Assembly: GCA_022432975.1 (NCBI GenBank)
Contig: CM039509.1
Coordinates: 41,450,209 to 41,514,208, forward strand
Direction: 5' to 3'
Length of the DNA stretch: 64,000 bases
Origin: Begonia masoniana
Taxonomy: Eukaryota > Streptophyta > Magnoliopsida > Cucurbitales > Begoniaceae
This document shows positions 1 through 10,484 of the stretch, one piece after another. Below the pieces are notes generated by a model that was not told the DNA's origin, did no database searches, and worked only from the letters and a program-made list of their open reading frames with translations. A program made the translations under genes and the position numbers. Positions within the stretch are counted from its first letter, which is position 1; every line of letters starts with the position of its first letter.

Positions 1-180
1 CTTGGCGGACCCGAGGAGCTATCTCACGTTGAGCTCTCGGGTGCACATTTTTTCGGAGGAAAACGACCACCGTAGGCCTAGGTTTCCTCCTCGAAGCCCT
101 TACTCTCAAGAGAGCAAGGTGAGGGAAAAGATAAGAGTTAACCTAGCAACCTTAAGCTAGGCTAACAATGGAGGATCTCT
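1..180. other. Flanking DNA, no gene seen
   Basis: Short stretch left of the first solo LTR. I recognise no reading frame, RNA gene or repeat in it. It ends in the duplicated target CCACT (181-185), and the same sequence resumes at 2802 once the LTR is removed. Confidence 0.5.
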
Positions 181-732
181 CCACTTGTAGCACCTGGTTC
201 TATCGAACCAGCCTTTTATTATTAAAGTAATACACTTGACTAGGTAATGAATTAAATAAGGTTATTGAACAACTTGTTAAGGGTATTAGAGTAATTTACA
301 ATGTTCAAAAGTTGGGTAACGTATTTAAGGATAAGGGTTGGGTTTATTGCACTGTAGCCGCCACCCCCCCCCCCCCTCTCATACTCTTCTCTTCGGAAAC
401 TTTCAGCTCAAGCAGCCGAGCTCTCTAGGCGATTCTCCTCGCTCGGTTCTCCTTCGACTTAGGTAAGTTTCTTTTCCTTATTTCTCTTGTGGTATAGTGG
501 TGAAATGCCTGGAGGATTGCAATGTGAGGATTTTGAGGATGCTGAGATTGAGTGTAGATTCGGGTTTTAGCGATAAGTAGGAATGCTCGGGTAGTAGAGT
601 TTCTAACTAGATTTCTCGAACCGCTGTTTGATATTTTGAAAGGTTTGGTGAAGCCTTGATTTATATTCTGTATGAACTTAGGTGAACAGACCTCCGAAGT
701 AGCTAGCAACCAGACAGATTTCCAGGAGCCAG

Positions 733-1223
733 GTAAGTAAAGTATTGCTTGTGCCTTCGGGCCTACATCACAAAACAGTAGGTTTATGTATGCTTGAATG
801 TTTCTATTGTCCATGCATCATGTTTTGTTAAAAGTTACGAAAATGAATTTCATGTAAGGAATGGTAAGGTATGAACTGTATGCGACAGACAAGCTATTAA
901 GGGAACTAATCCACCCCTTAACTTATGAAGGGATTTAGATATTGGGAGAATTGATCCCACTCCCAAGGGAACCATGGGATCAGATCAAGTGTTAAGGGAA
1001 TTCATCTGCCCCTTAATTAAGTAGGAGGATGTAGACATTGGGAGAATTGATCCCACTCCCAAGGGAACCATGGGATCAGATCATGTTATGAACGAATGCG
1101 TATGCCACTGAGATGAGAAAAATAGAAACTGCATATTTAGGAGTATAAGTTCAGCATTTTACTTCATTCATATACTGCTTTACTTACTTAGCATTAGGCT
1201 AATAGATGAGTTTTGTGATGTAG
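733..1223 (+). promoter_or_regulatory. Candidate LTR leader intron with long-range stem
   Basis: The segment starts at AG|GTAAGT and ends at GATGTAG|GTGAAG, both close to plant splice consensus. Twenty bases into it lies GCC-TTCG-GGC, followed by CCTACATCACAAAAC (762-776). The exact reverse complement GTTTTGTGATGTAGG (1210-1224) covers the acceptor AG. The 15-bp pairing would bring donor and acceptor together or hide the acceptor. Splicing is inferred; the complementarity is seen directly and recurs in other LTR families. Confidence 0.5.
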
Positions 1224-1840
1224 GTGAAGAAGTGTTAGCAGGTGTGTCTCCTGATCGTGTTGAGGAATAGTGGACGTTGGAGGAGAGCATTCAGGCTTCG
1301 GCATGGTAACTGATGGGGCGGTTTAGCATGTTGTCTACAGATGTGGAGGTTTAGTGGATAATGATTTAATCGAGTATATGCAGTTTTTAGTAAATGAGAT
1401 TACAGCTATTTGACTTTGTTCTCGAGAATTTCTGATTTTCATGTTTTTACTGAATTTGATCAATACAATGACTTGGAGTGTTATGAATGGATTTTTGGTA
1501 AAATGTTTTAAGTCTGTTAGATAGTCGAAGCTTTCTCGGGTTATAGACAGGTTGTTTAGTCCATTGGTAGGAATTGAATAATTTTTTGTATCAGTGGATA
1601 TGTGTAGAGGTTTATTGCGTTCTGTGGAAGGAAATCGTGTTGATGTCTATCGGAGGAAGGAAGTCTATCGGTAGATGTGGTGTGTCAGTCTGTCGGAAGA
1701 TGGAAGTCTATCGGCAAATGCCTTAAGGAGTCATGTGAGAAGCACGTGTCGGCAAATGTAGTCTATTCGATCGGAAGGTGTAGAGTATTAAGTCGCCGAG
1801 TAGTGATCGGCAGGTGTAGTCTGAGAGAGTTAAGGGGTTT

Positions 1841-2254
1841 TGTCGTTTAGTGAATCGGAAGATGTAGAGTAATCTATTTTGTCGTTTAGTGAATCGGAAG
1901 ATGTAGAGTAATCTGTTTTGTCGTTTAGTGAATCGGAAGATGTAGAGTAATCTATTTTGTCGTTTAGTGAATCGGAAGATGTAGAGTAATCTGTTTTGTC
2001 GTTTAGTGAATCGGAAGATGTAGAGTAATCTGTTTGTCGTTTAGTGAATCGGAAGATGTAGAGTAATCTGTTTTGTCGTTTAGTGAATCGGAAGATGTAG
2101 AGTAATCTGTTTGTCGTTAGTGAATCGGAAGATGTAGAGTAATCTGTTTGTCGTTTAGTGAATCGGAAGATGTAGAGTAATCTGTTTTGTCGTTTAGTGA
2201 ATCGGAAGATGTAGAGTAATCTGTTTGTCGTTTAGTGAATCGGAAGATGTAGTG
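1841..2254 (+). repeat. 39-bp tandem array in LTR
   Basis: Eleven copies of a 37-39 bp unit; the GAATCGG core starts at 1852, 1891, 1930, 1969, 2008, 2046, 2085, 2122, 2160, 2199 and 2237. Length differences come mainly from a TT deletion in the TGTTTTG part. Each unit carries an AATCGGAAGATG motif related to the ATCGGCAGATG motif scattered through the LTRs here. The other family A LTRs in this window lack this array, so it expanded in this copy or sublineage. Confidence 0.95.
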
Positions 2255-2801
2255 TATGTTTTAATTCTATCGGAAGGAGTCATATTGTTGTTATCGGAAG
2301 ATGTCGTGTGTTTATCTATTGAGAGATGAAATTGCGCTGACTTCATCGGCAGATGAAGTTATGTTGACTTCATCGGCAGATGAAGTGGTGTATGAAGTTC
2401 TCACGACTTCATCGGCAGATGAAGTTGTGGGTGAAGTCGTGTAGACGTCATCGGCAGAAGCCTTTGGTTTTATACTTCTGCTTCTTCTGTTGACTTTGTC
2501 GTCGGCAGATGAATTCGACTTTTGTAATTCCTTGAGTAGTCCATCACTTAAAACCTTAATTCTTTTGACCGGACACTCGAAATATTTCCATTAATCTTTC
2601 CAACAATATTTTCACCGCTAGTTTAACCCCATTGTAGTCTTAAATAATTTTTCCGCTGCAAAGTTTTCAAATGTTTTGAACGTTTAGTAAACGTCAAATT
2701 TTGTATGTCGAATGAAGTTTTAAATTTATTTGAAATTTCTTAGTCATGGTCAAGTAATGAGTAGCAAACCGGGTTCAGATAACTCGGGGCGTTACACCAC
2801 T

Positions 2802-3825
2802 CGATCCAAGAATCGCAGAAAACACCCAAAGGACTTCTAACAGTAAGTTAGGGAAATAGTAAATTTCATAAAATGGGCAAAAGTTCCATACAAACACCAA
2901 TGCTATGCTTAAATAGAAAATCCTATGGTGGATTAGGGTTTGGCAAGGTGCAAGAGTGAACCCTTGATGGAGGAGAGATCGGATGGCTCAAATGCTGATC
3001 CATACACGCGCCTCTCATCGAACCAGGAGCAGCCACGTGCGCGCCAATCGAGTTGTGGTGATGCTGCTCAGCGCGCGCCAATCGACGGTCCAAGGCTTAA
3101 GTCGTGTGCGCCACGCTGGCAATCCCGGGTGCGCCTCATCAACGGCCAGCGCAGCGATCAGATGGCACTGATCAGCGGCTGTGGTGCGCCATTTCAGCAA
3201 TCCGAGGTGCCCACGCGCCCTATGCCCTGCCCGCGCGCCCTTGCCCGAGTCAGCTTGCTGCCCGCTCGCGCTAGCTCATCCAAACACAAATAATCCGAGC
3301 CATCCCTTAGCCAATGATGGAAATTTTGCCAAGTCTTTAATCCATGTTGCCACCCACATTGTACCTGCAAAATCCATACCTTAAGAGTGAGCTCTTCTTT
3401 GGGCCAAGGCTTCCTTTAAGTCCAATTTATTGAGGGCTTTCTCCTTTAAAGGTTAAGTCTTCAACCCATCATCCACCAACATTCATCTAATCCTAACCAC
3501 ACAATCTAATGCATGATGCAAATATAATAATCCATACAAAAATGCTAGAGTATGCCAAATGAGTTCAAAAACAGAAATTACAAAGATAAAGGGCCAGGAA
3601 GAAAAATTCCCATTGGGCCAAATGGTAGATCCTTCCAAGTGCTCCAAGCGAGGTTTCCATTAAGATCAATTTCCTGCAATAAAAGAAAATAATTTCTATT
3701 AGAATAAATGCTTAGTAATTCATGGGCCTTGGACTGTGATCTAATTTTGGGTTCTCGGGACATGTCAAGTTCACAACATTTTTCACGTTTCGATACTAAG
3801 AAAATATGTGCAAGATTCTACTCAG
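2802..3825. other. Non-coding flank between LTRs
   Basis: About 1 kb between the first solo LTR and the pol remnant. A GC-richer part (about 2940-3290) is open in several frames, but no frame shows a recognisable domain, and the overlapping open frames look like chance in GC-rich DNA. The rest is ordinary AT-rich sequence. No RNA gene or mobile-element end was seen. Confidence 0.4.
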
Positions 3826-4027
3826 ATCGGGGAACCGGTGGACATACAGATCCAGCGACGCTGACGTATGAAGAAAGACCCATTAAAATTTTGGAGTCTT
3901 TAATCAAAGTGTTGCCCAACAGGGTGATCCTATTGTGAAGGCTTTATGGCGCAATCATAATGTGGAGGAAGCCACTTGGGAGAGACGACGGGACGTTAGG
4001 GACCAATATCCAGAACTATTTGTTTAA
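3826..4027 (+). pseudogene. Ty3/gypsy integrase C-terminal/chromodomain-like remnant
   Basis: The last ~65 codons of a gypsy polyprotein. A first frame reads TLTYEERPIKILES (about 3861-3902). A frameshift near 3935 is followed by ALWRNHNVEEATWE, ending in PELFV and TAA at 4025-4027. EEATWE is the hallmark of the chromodomain-like tail of Tekay/Del-type chromoviruses; G2 has the same motif. All upstream pol is missing, so the element was truncated near 3826. The stop is followed by a polypurine tract and the 3' LTR. Confidence 0.8.
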
Positions 4028-4035
4028 ACAAATTT

Positions 4036-4066
4036 TGTGGACAAAATTCTATTAAGGTGGGTGGGA
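4036..4066 (+). other. Polypurine tract of family C element
   Basis: GTGGACAAAATTC, then TTAAGGTGGGTGGGA, lies directly before the LTR start TGAAACACCC. The pattern GGACRAAATT...TTAAGG plus a G-rich run, just after the chromodomain stop, matches the plus-strand primer region of G1, G2 and the family E element here. Confidence 0.8.
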
Positions 4067-4259
4067 TGAAACACCCGATATTTTGTCGGTTATGAAATTT
4101 TCCCTAAAAATACTCCGAATGAATTTAATTCACTATAAATGCAACGTGCACCTTTTTGAAAATTGGACGCTGCCAATGTGTGGGTTTAAGAAAATAGTGC
4201 AAAACTGAGGAAGATAAAAAAAGTATGAGATTTTAAGCGGGTTTTCGAATTATAACCCG

Positions 4260-4320
4260 CGCGTTCTCTCTCGCTCTCTCTCTCTCCCTCCCTCCCTCCC
4301 TCCCTCCCTCCCTCCCTCAC
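4260..4320 (+). repeat. (CT)n/(CCCT)n microsatellite
   Basis: A pyrimidine-rich run of CTCTCT then repeated CCCT, followed by poly-C near 4331-4350. It lies just upstream of the candidate leader exon of the family C LTR, where plant 5' leaders are often CT-rich. Confidence 0.85.
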
Positions 4321-5009
4321 GTGGCACTTACCCCCCCCCCCTTCCCCCCTTTCTTTCCTTCATTCTTTCCCTCCCTCTCTCTGATTTTCTCTCGGCTGCT
4401 CTTCCCTCCAGGCGAGGACGAACACCACGCCAACGATCAACGACGCCTCCACTCTACCGATTTCTCTCAATTTCTCCGTTTAAGGTAACCCCCTACGTTA
4501 ATTAACGAGTTTAGGTTAGTTATATATTAGTTTTGTTGAAGTTTTGGGGTTAGGGTTTCGGAGAAAACTCGTCGTTTTTATGCGAAAACACACTAGAACG
4601 TTATGTAAATGTTTGAATGGATAAATTGAAGAAAAATCCAAACTCGTTTGATGAAAAATGGAAGATTCAACCGGAATTCGGCATTATTTAGGGCACCCAC
4701 GAATTTGCTATTTTACTATCGATTCTGGCATGCTTTTTATAAATTAATGATTCCACGATAAACTAGGCGTAACGAGGTTTCTGAAACGTGTTGAATCGTT
4801 GAAAACGGATATCGTTTGGATGAGGAAATTGAGTATGAAGTTGTGCACGTAAGATGTTCGATAAATTTCCTAAAAGAAATGTTAAGTTGGTTTTAAGCTA
4901 TTTGAATGGAGCTCGAGCACGTTCTACTTAAGTTACTAGTTAGCGTGTTTGTAAAGTGACTTATGGCTCGATTATGTGTGTTGTAGGTTCGTGACTCGTC
5001 AAGGGAACT

Positions 5010-7267
5010 TGTAACGACCCCAGTTGGAGTCGCTACGTAATTCATAACTTAACCTCTTAATCAATCGGTTCTTACTTCATGCACCTTGATCATTATTAGT
5101 ATTATATTTTTTTTTTCTTCGCAAACATCTCCTACACTGCATCTACCGATAGAGTCATAGACTCACATCGACCGATGGTCACGTGCCCGCCACGCGACAC
5201 ATCTGTTTCTAAACATCTCTTAAATTGCATCTGCCGATAGAGTCATGGACTCGCATCGACCGATGGTCACATGCCCGCCACACGACAAATCTGTTTCTAA
5301 ACATCTCTTAAGTTGCATCTGCCGATAGAGTCATGGACTCGCATCGACCGATGGTAAAACATCTACCGGTCACTAGACGACAACACAACACTTACATCAT
5401 CCGGTAATTGAGATACACAGCATCTACCGATAGACATGTGCAATCCATGAGCTCTTTTAAAGCATCTTCCGATAAAGAACATCTACCGGTGGATGCAAAC
5501 TCATACATCTTCCGATAAAGAACATCTATCGGTGGATGCAAATGCCTAACATCAACCGATAGAGTACAGCTATCGGTGGACATAGATATGCACAGACTTC
5601 TAACTTCATTGACTAATCACTCTTATAAATGAAAATCAGAGATTCATCCAGAATACATATAGTGGAAGACTTAAAAACAGATCATTTAATAATCCTTATA
5701 ACCATTCCCAGACTCAGTAGTTAAACCAGACAATTTCGAAGCTCAATGTTAAAATATAATATCGTTCTACTTAAATATCAGTTCATCATAAATCTTACTG
5801 ACACATTATGAGCTTAATTATGGGTTATATTCGCCTGCCAGCCACAGTCTTCCACCCTGAGCATCATCTTGCAACCAGCCTTTAGACATCATCACTGAAT
5901 TTGGAATCCTCACCTGCTAAATCTTCACCTACATCATAAGGTTTAAACTATAAGCCTAATGCTTAGTAAGGAATGCAATGCTAACAAGTATGCATCAATG
6001 CTCATTTTAAGAAAACAAATGCTCATGAATCTTTTCTTATTCATATTCATACTCAAGGTCTTCATTCTTGTTCATCGTTCGCATTCATCGTTCATAATCA
6101 TCATTCATGCTCATCATTCATATTCATCATTCATATTCATCATTCAGGTTGTGTGAATTAAGAGAGGATTTGTGCCGGTAAGGGGGGTTGACAGTGAGAG
6201 TGTACATAGTCCCTCGTGGGTCGTAATCATGGTCCTTCCTTTTGGATAGTGACATACGCCAAACCACCCCCAACCCTCGCTTAATTCACGTTGCATAAGT
6301 TTTATGTTCTTATCTTGTTCATGAGGAAAACATGCTCTTAAAACATTATCATATGCATAAAACGTTCGTGATGCATGAACATGAGAACTCCTAACTCATC
6401 AAGCCATAGAATAGTGCATTCATCCGACGGGGAATCATACATTAAGTCAAACATCAACATAAGTAACAGACAGTAGCTTAAATAACTTCTAATCATCGTA
6501 TCGGTTTCTACCTAGCATCCTTGTGATGTAGGGCCCTAATGGCCGGAAATCTTACACATTCACTTACCTGGTTTCCTTAGCAACTTGAACTCCTTTTCTT
6601 CAAACTTCTTCACCTAAAACATTTCACATCACAGTAGTTAAAACGAAACCCTAAAAGTTCCAATCACAAGTCATCCTAGAATCTAATAACTAAAGTCATT
6701 CCCGAATCCCCTAGTCTAGTTCTCTGTGTTCAGTAAGAAATCCAAAACCAAAACAGCTAGGTCCAACTAACGATTAATCAGAGTCGGTTATATTAAATGT
6801 CCAGAATCGATTCGGAAATGACATTACAAAATCCAGATTATAAATGTTACTATTGCTACTCGGCCATTGGAGAAACCAAACTCCAACACCAAGCTGAAAA
6901 ACAGAGTTTAACAACTAACTGACAACTACATTGTCTAATCCATACCTTGAGCGTAGAGTATCCTAGAAATGGCAAGGGAACCGATCGTCGAAGGAAGGAT
7001 TACTGGCAGGCAGAGAGCGAGAGCTCGGGAGAGGGAAATCGCTGAAAGGAGAAAGTGTCGGCTACAATGGTATTGGTGAGATTTAAAAACTTTCCATCTC
7101 CTTTATATATCGATCACAGCCCACCCTAATTTCAATTTTGCCACTCAACCTAGTTCACACAATTTGGAACAAATCTTGGTTTTAAATTTAAATCAAAAGG
7201 TCCAAAAATAAGGGTGACAGTTAATTCCGTTAAGAAAATCACCTGACTGAAAATGTCGGGTGTTACA
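5010..7267 (-). mobile_element. Solo LTR, family B, inside family C LTR
   Basis: On the plus strand it runs from TGTAACGACCCC to GGGTGTTACA, so it lies in minus orientation. The TSD is GAACT (5005-5009) against GAAAT (7268-7272), one mismatch. At 2,258 bp it is close to the 2.5-kb LTRs of G2, with the same interior. A TATA-like ATATATAAAGGAG sits near 7099-7111 in the sense orientation. Leader module: hairpin 6532-6544 (GGCC-loop-GGCC), box 6519-6532 and pairing box 5928-5941. Clusters of ATCTACCGATAG-type motifs fill 5128-5580. Confidence 0.88.
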
Positions 7268-9306
7268 GAAATACGTTCAAGGCTTGCAATCTCTACAAAC
7301 GTCAGGTAAGTTCATACGCTTAGATTGGCCCTTAAGGCCCTACATCACGGAGGTACTAGGTTTTCGGTTGTCGGGTTTGTTGACAGGTAGCTGGGTCATA
7401 GGATACGTCTTAAGTTAAGTGCATTTGTTTTATGCAATGTCTTGCTGATCTTTCATTTATTTCTACTTTGAGGACCTGTCATTTAAATTATGTATGTTTA
7501 CGCACAATGTATGTTCATGCATTCATGTTTTTTTTTCTAAAGTCATGCAAAACATTTTATGCACGTGATTTGAAGTAAGAAAGATAAAATACGTAAATGT
7601 AAAGGACGGTTAAGTGTGAGACGGGTGCTGGCATATATTTTGTCCTTCTCTAGAACTATGTAAAACCGTCCTCGCCGCAGACAAACATGTGATTTTTATT
7701 TCTCCTCAAACATGTGTTTTATCTCTCCTTGGGACATGGCAAAAGTACTAACCATGTTAACCCATGTCAAGTATGTAATGTAATGTTTCTCACTCCCTAT
7801 AAACCCCACTTATACCAACATGTCCACTTGAAAGTAATGTAAAGTAATGTTCATGTATTTTAAACGTTCATGCATAGCACGTGCATCTTTCACATTTTAT
7901 GATCTTACTGAGATTTAGGCTCATTAGTTGAACTATATGGTGTAGGTACGGATCGTACAGATGAGGACTCGGAGCATCAGGCCGATGTGTAGGCAGTTGG
8001 CGGGACAAGCTTGCGGGGTTTGTTGCGGTAGTCAGGCGCATTTTTGACTCGTGGGTGACGTTAAGTTTGTATAGTTTTGGGGATTTAGTTGATGTATAGG
8101 TTTGGGTTGATGTTTTAAAACTTTTGTTTAATAGTAGCCTTTTTGAAAATCATACTGAACTATTTGGGCTTTTAGGTTTTTCATGGATACGCTCGATTTT
8201 TAGATCGATCCATGCAGTTTGATTTCTTAAACTTTCGCCACGTTTTCTAACGCGTTTTAAGCTACCTTTTTTAGTCGTGTTTTTGGTGGTTTCGATGTGT
8301 TTTATGTTTAGAAGGGTGGGAAAAGGTTTTTGGTAAGTTTAATATGAAGTGTAGGTGATAGAAAGGTGAAAATGTGAAATGTGAAAAAGGGTCGAAGTTG
8401 GCGAAGCGAGGTGCGCTGGGGCACATGCGGGGTGCTCGTGCACCAGCTGATTGATCGACAGCAGCGCTGGAGCGCTGGCGCATGTGTGTTGTCTAGGCGA
8501 CGCGAGTGTCACACGGCCCAAATTGATTTTTTTTTTTAAATTTTCGTTTTCAACCCGACGTTTCGCGATACTTCCAAAACGTATTTTCTAAACATTTTCT
8601 CATGTATTTCAAACTGATTTAAACAACCCAAAAATCAAGTCAATGTTTTACCGAAAATGACTTTAGGCATCGATTTAGAGTTTTAAAAAGTCAAAAATTT
8701 TCACGTCCAAAATATCAAAGTCAAAGTCAACGTCAGGATCACATCCCGTGTCTGTAACGCCCCCGAACCCGCCTCGACTCGGTGCGCTACTTTGTGAACC
8801 AATCCTGCGTTTAAAACGTAATTTAAAATAATTTTTGATAAAATTTTGACTCAATTTTTTGGTTTTTCGAACCCTCAAAAATTGTTGGAAAACGTGTCTA
8901 ACATACGTGCAAAACGTGTCAAAAAAGGTCGGGTTAAAATATATTTGAAAATCGAAAATTTTAAAAAAGTTCCAAGTTGGCTCGGTTGGGTGCCGTGCGC
9001 GTGCACAGGTTGCGCGCACCGCCCAGCATCGCACGCGCACCGCCCAGCATCGCGCGCGCATAGCACGCACAGCCCAGCTTTGCATGCGTTCGATCGACGC
9101 ACAGGGCCGATCGAACTAAGAACTCTTGGGTTTTGTCGATCGATCGGCCACTGCGCGCCGATCGATCAGCTCTGGCACGCCCTGCAACGCGCATTGCGCG
9201 CTCCGCGCGCCCACGACCGACCACGCCCCGCACCCGGCATGCCACCCTCGGCCACTAGCGCACCATTCTACCTTTTTTCAATTTTCTTAAAACCACTCAT
9301 ACCCAA

Positions 9307-10484
9307 TGTTAGCTTAAAATGTGTTTAAGTAACTATTATATTTTTATGATTATGTTTAAACTGGATAATTATGATTAACTGATATTGGTGAACTGATAAT
9401 GTTTTTGAAATACATGGACTGCATATTTGGATTATGACATAAACTGTATTTATCTGGAAATACCCTTGAAAAGGGTATTATGTTTTCTAACAATTTTGGC
9501 TAAGTGTTAATAGTCTGTGGAGGTCAATCGTCCAAAGTTATTCAGAGTCAATTGTCCATAATTCTGCCAAAGTCAATCGTCCATGGTCAAGACAGAAAAG
9601 TTAAGACGAAATCAATCGTCCAAAGTATCACATGAAAGTCAGATGACTTCTGTCAAAATCAGTCGTCCACGATAAGAGCAGACACAGTCGTCCACGATAA
9701 ATAGTAAAGACACAGTCGTCCACAATGAATAGTAAAGACGCAGTCGTCCACGATGAATAGCGAAGACACAGTCGTCCATGATGAATAGTGAAGACGCAGT
9801 CGTCCACCCTAACTAGCAGCGCAGTCGTCCATACTTACTCGTCCAAAGACTTAGCGCCAGAGACTTTAAAGACTGCGAGAGATAGCGACTTCAGAATTCA
9901 AATGGCTATTTTTCTGTGTACGGAAAGCTCTCCAACGGTCATATTTTTAAAGAAGACTCAGATTGCAGACGAGAGTATAAAACGAAGAACTGCAGCTTGA
10001 GGGAAGAACTTTTGCAGAAATTATCTTTGAACCCTTACGAGCTAAAAGCCTTGAATACTCTCTGTATTTTTCTTCTACATCTCTCTATTTTTCCTGAACT
10101 TGAGATTCATCATTTTGAGAGACTGTAGAGTGTGCTGAAAATTACATCCTTACAGTTTTGTAAAAGGCAGTGGATTGTCGCCCGTGGAGAACAATCTGGT
10201 TTTGTAAAAGGCAGTAGATCGACGCCCGTGAAGTGCGATCTGGTTTTTCTCTGAGGAGAAGGAAAGAATCTTCAAGGGGGAAACCTTGAAGCGTGGACGT
10301 AGGCAGGTTTTGGCCGAACCACGTAAAAACTCTGGTGTTGTTTTTTTTCTCTCTCTTTTACTTTTATTGCTTGATTGTTTGTTGTTAAATTAGAAGTTGA
10401 ATACAAGAGAGAAATCGATTAGATTAACAAATTAAGATTTTAAAAAGTCTAATTCACCCCCTCTTAGACAATAAAGATCCTACA
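9307..10484 (+). mobile_element. Solo LTR, Ty1/copia (SIRE/Maximus-like)
   Basis: 1,178 bp from TGTTAGC to TCCTACA with a perfect TSD CCCAA (9302-9306 and 10485-10489). Near the 3' end are a GTGGACGTAGGC block, a GCCGAACCACGTAAA block (about 10292-10327) and AATTCACCCCCTCTTAG (10450-10466), which are marks of SIRE/Maximus-type Copia LTRs. No polyprotein accompanies it. The reading frames inside it are chance. Confidence 0.85.
9655..9835 (+). repeat. ~28-bp tandem repeats in Copia LTR
   Basis: About six degenerate copies of a unit built on CAGTCGTCCACGATGAATAG, with an AAGACA/AAGACG spacer. Looser AATCGTCCA copies lie upstream from about 9523. The array is confined to the Copia LTR. Confidence 0.85.

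Larger units (their letters stand above)
186..2796 (+). mobile_element. Solo LTR, Ty3/gypsy family A
   Basis: A 2.6-kb LTR bounded by TGTAGCACC and GGGGCGTTACA and flanked by a perfect 5-bp TSD, CCACT (181-185 and 2797-2801). No internal region is present, so it is a solo LTR left by LTR-LTR recombination. Related copies lie at 14814-17029, 19180-21172, 37756-39692 and 43486-45656. It carries a donor-like site at 461-466, a second at 731-737, a UUCG hairpin (753-762) with the box CCTACATCACAAAAC (762-776), and the exact complement at 1210-1224. A near-duplicated ~110-bp segment lies at about 895-1085, and a 39-bp tandem array in the 3' half. Confidence 0.93.

Noticed and set aside
733..1224. 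Boxes as terminal inverted repeats of a MITE
   Set aside because: No TSD at the boxes, and partners change in step between families. Not fully excluded, so listed as a refuting outcome in the finding.
2940..3384. Overlapping open frames on both strands in GC-rich flank
   Set aside because: No domain, no codon structure, and several frames open at once, as expected by chance in GC-rich sequence.
8675..9328. Arg/Ala/Cys-rich frames
   Set aside because: They arise from GC-rich repeated GCGC/GCACGC words in LTR DNA and cross the LTR boundary at 8753.
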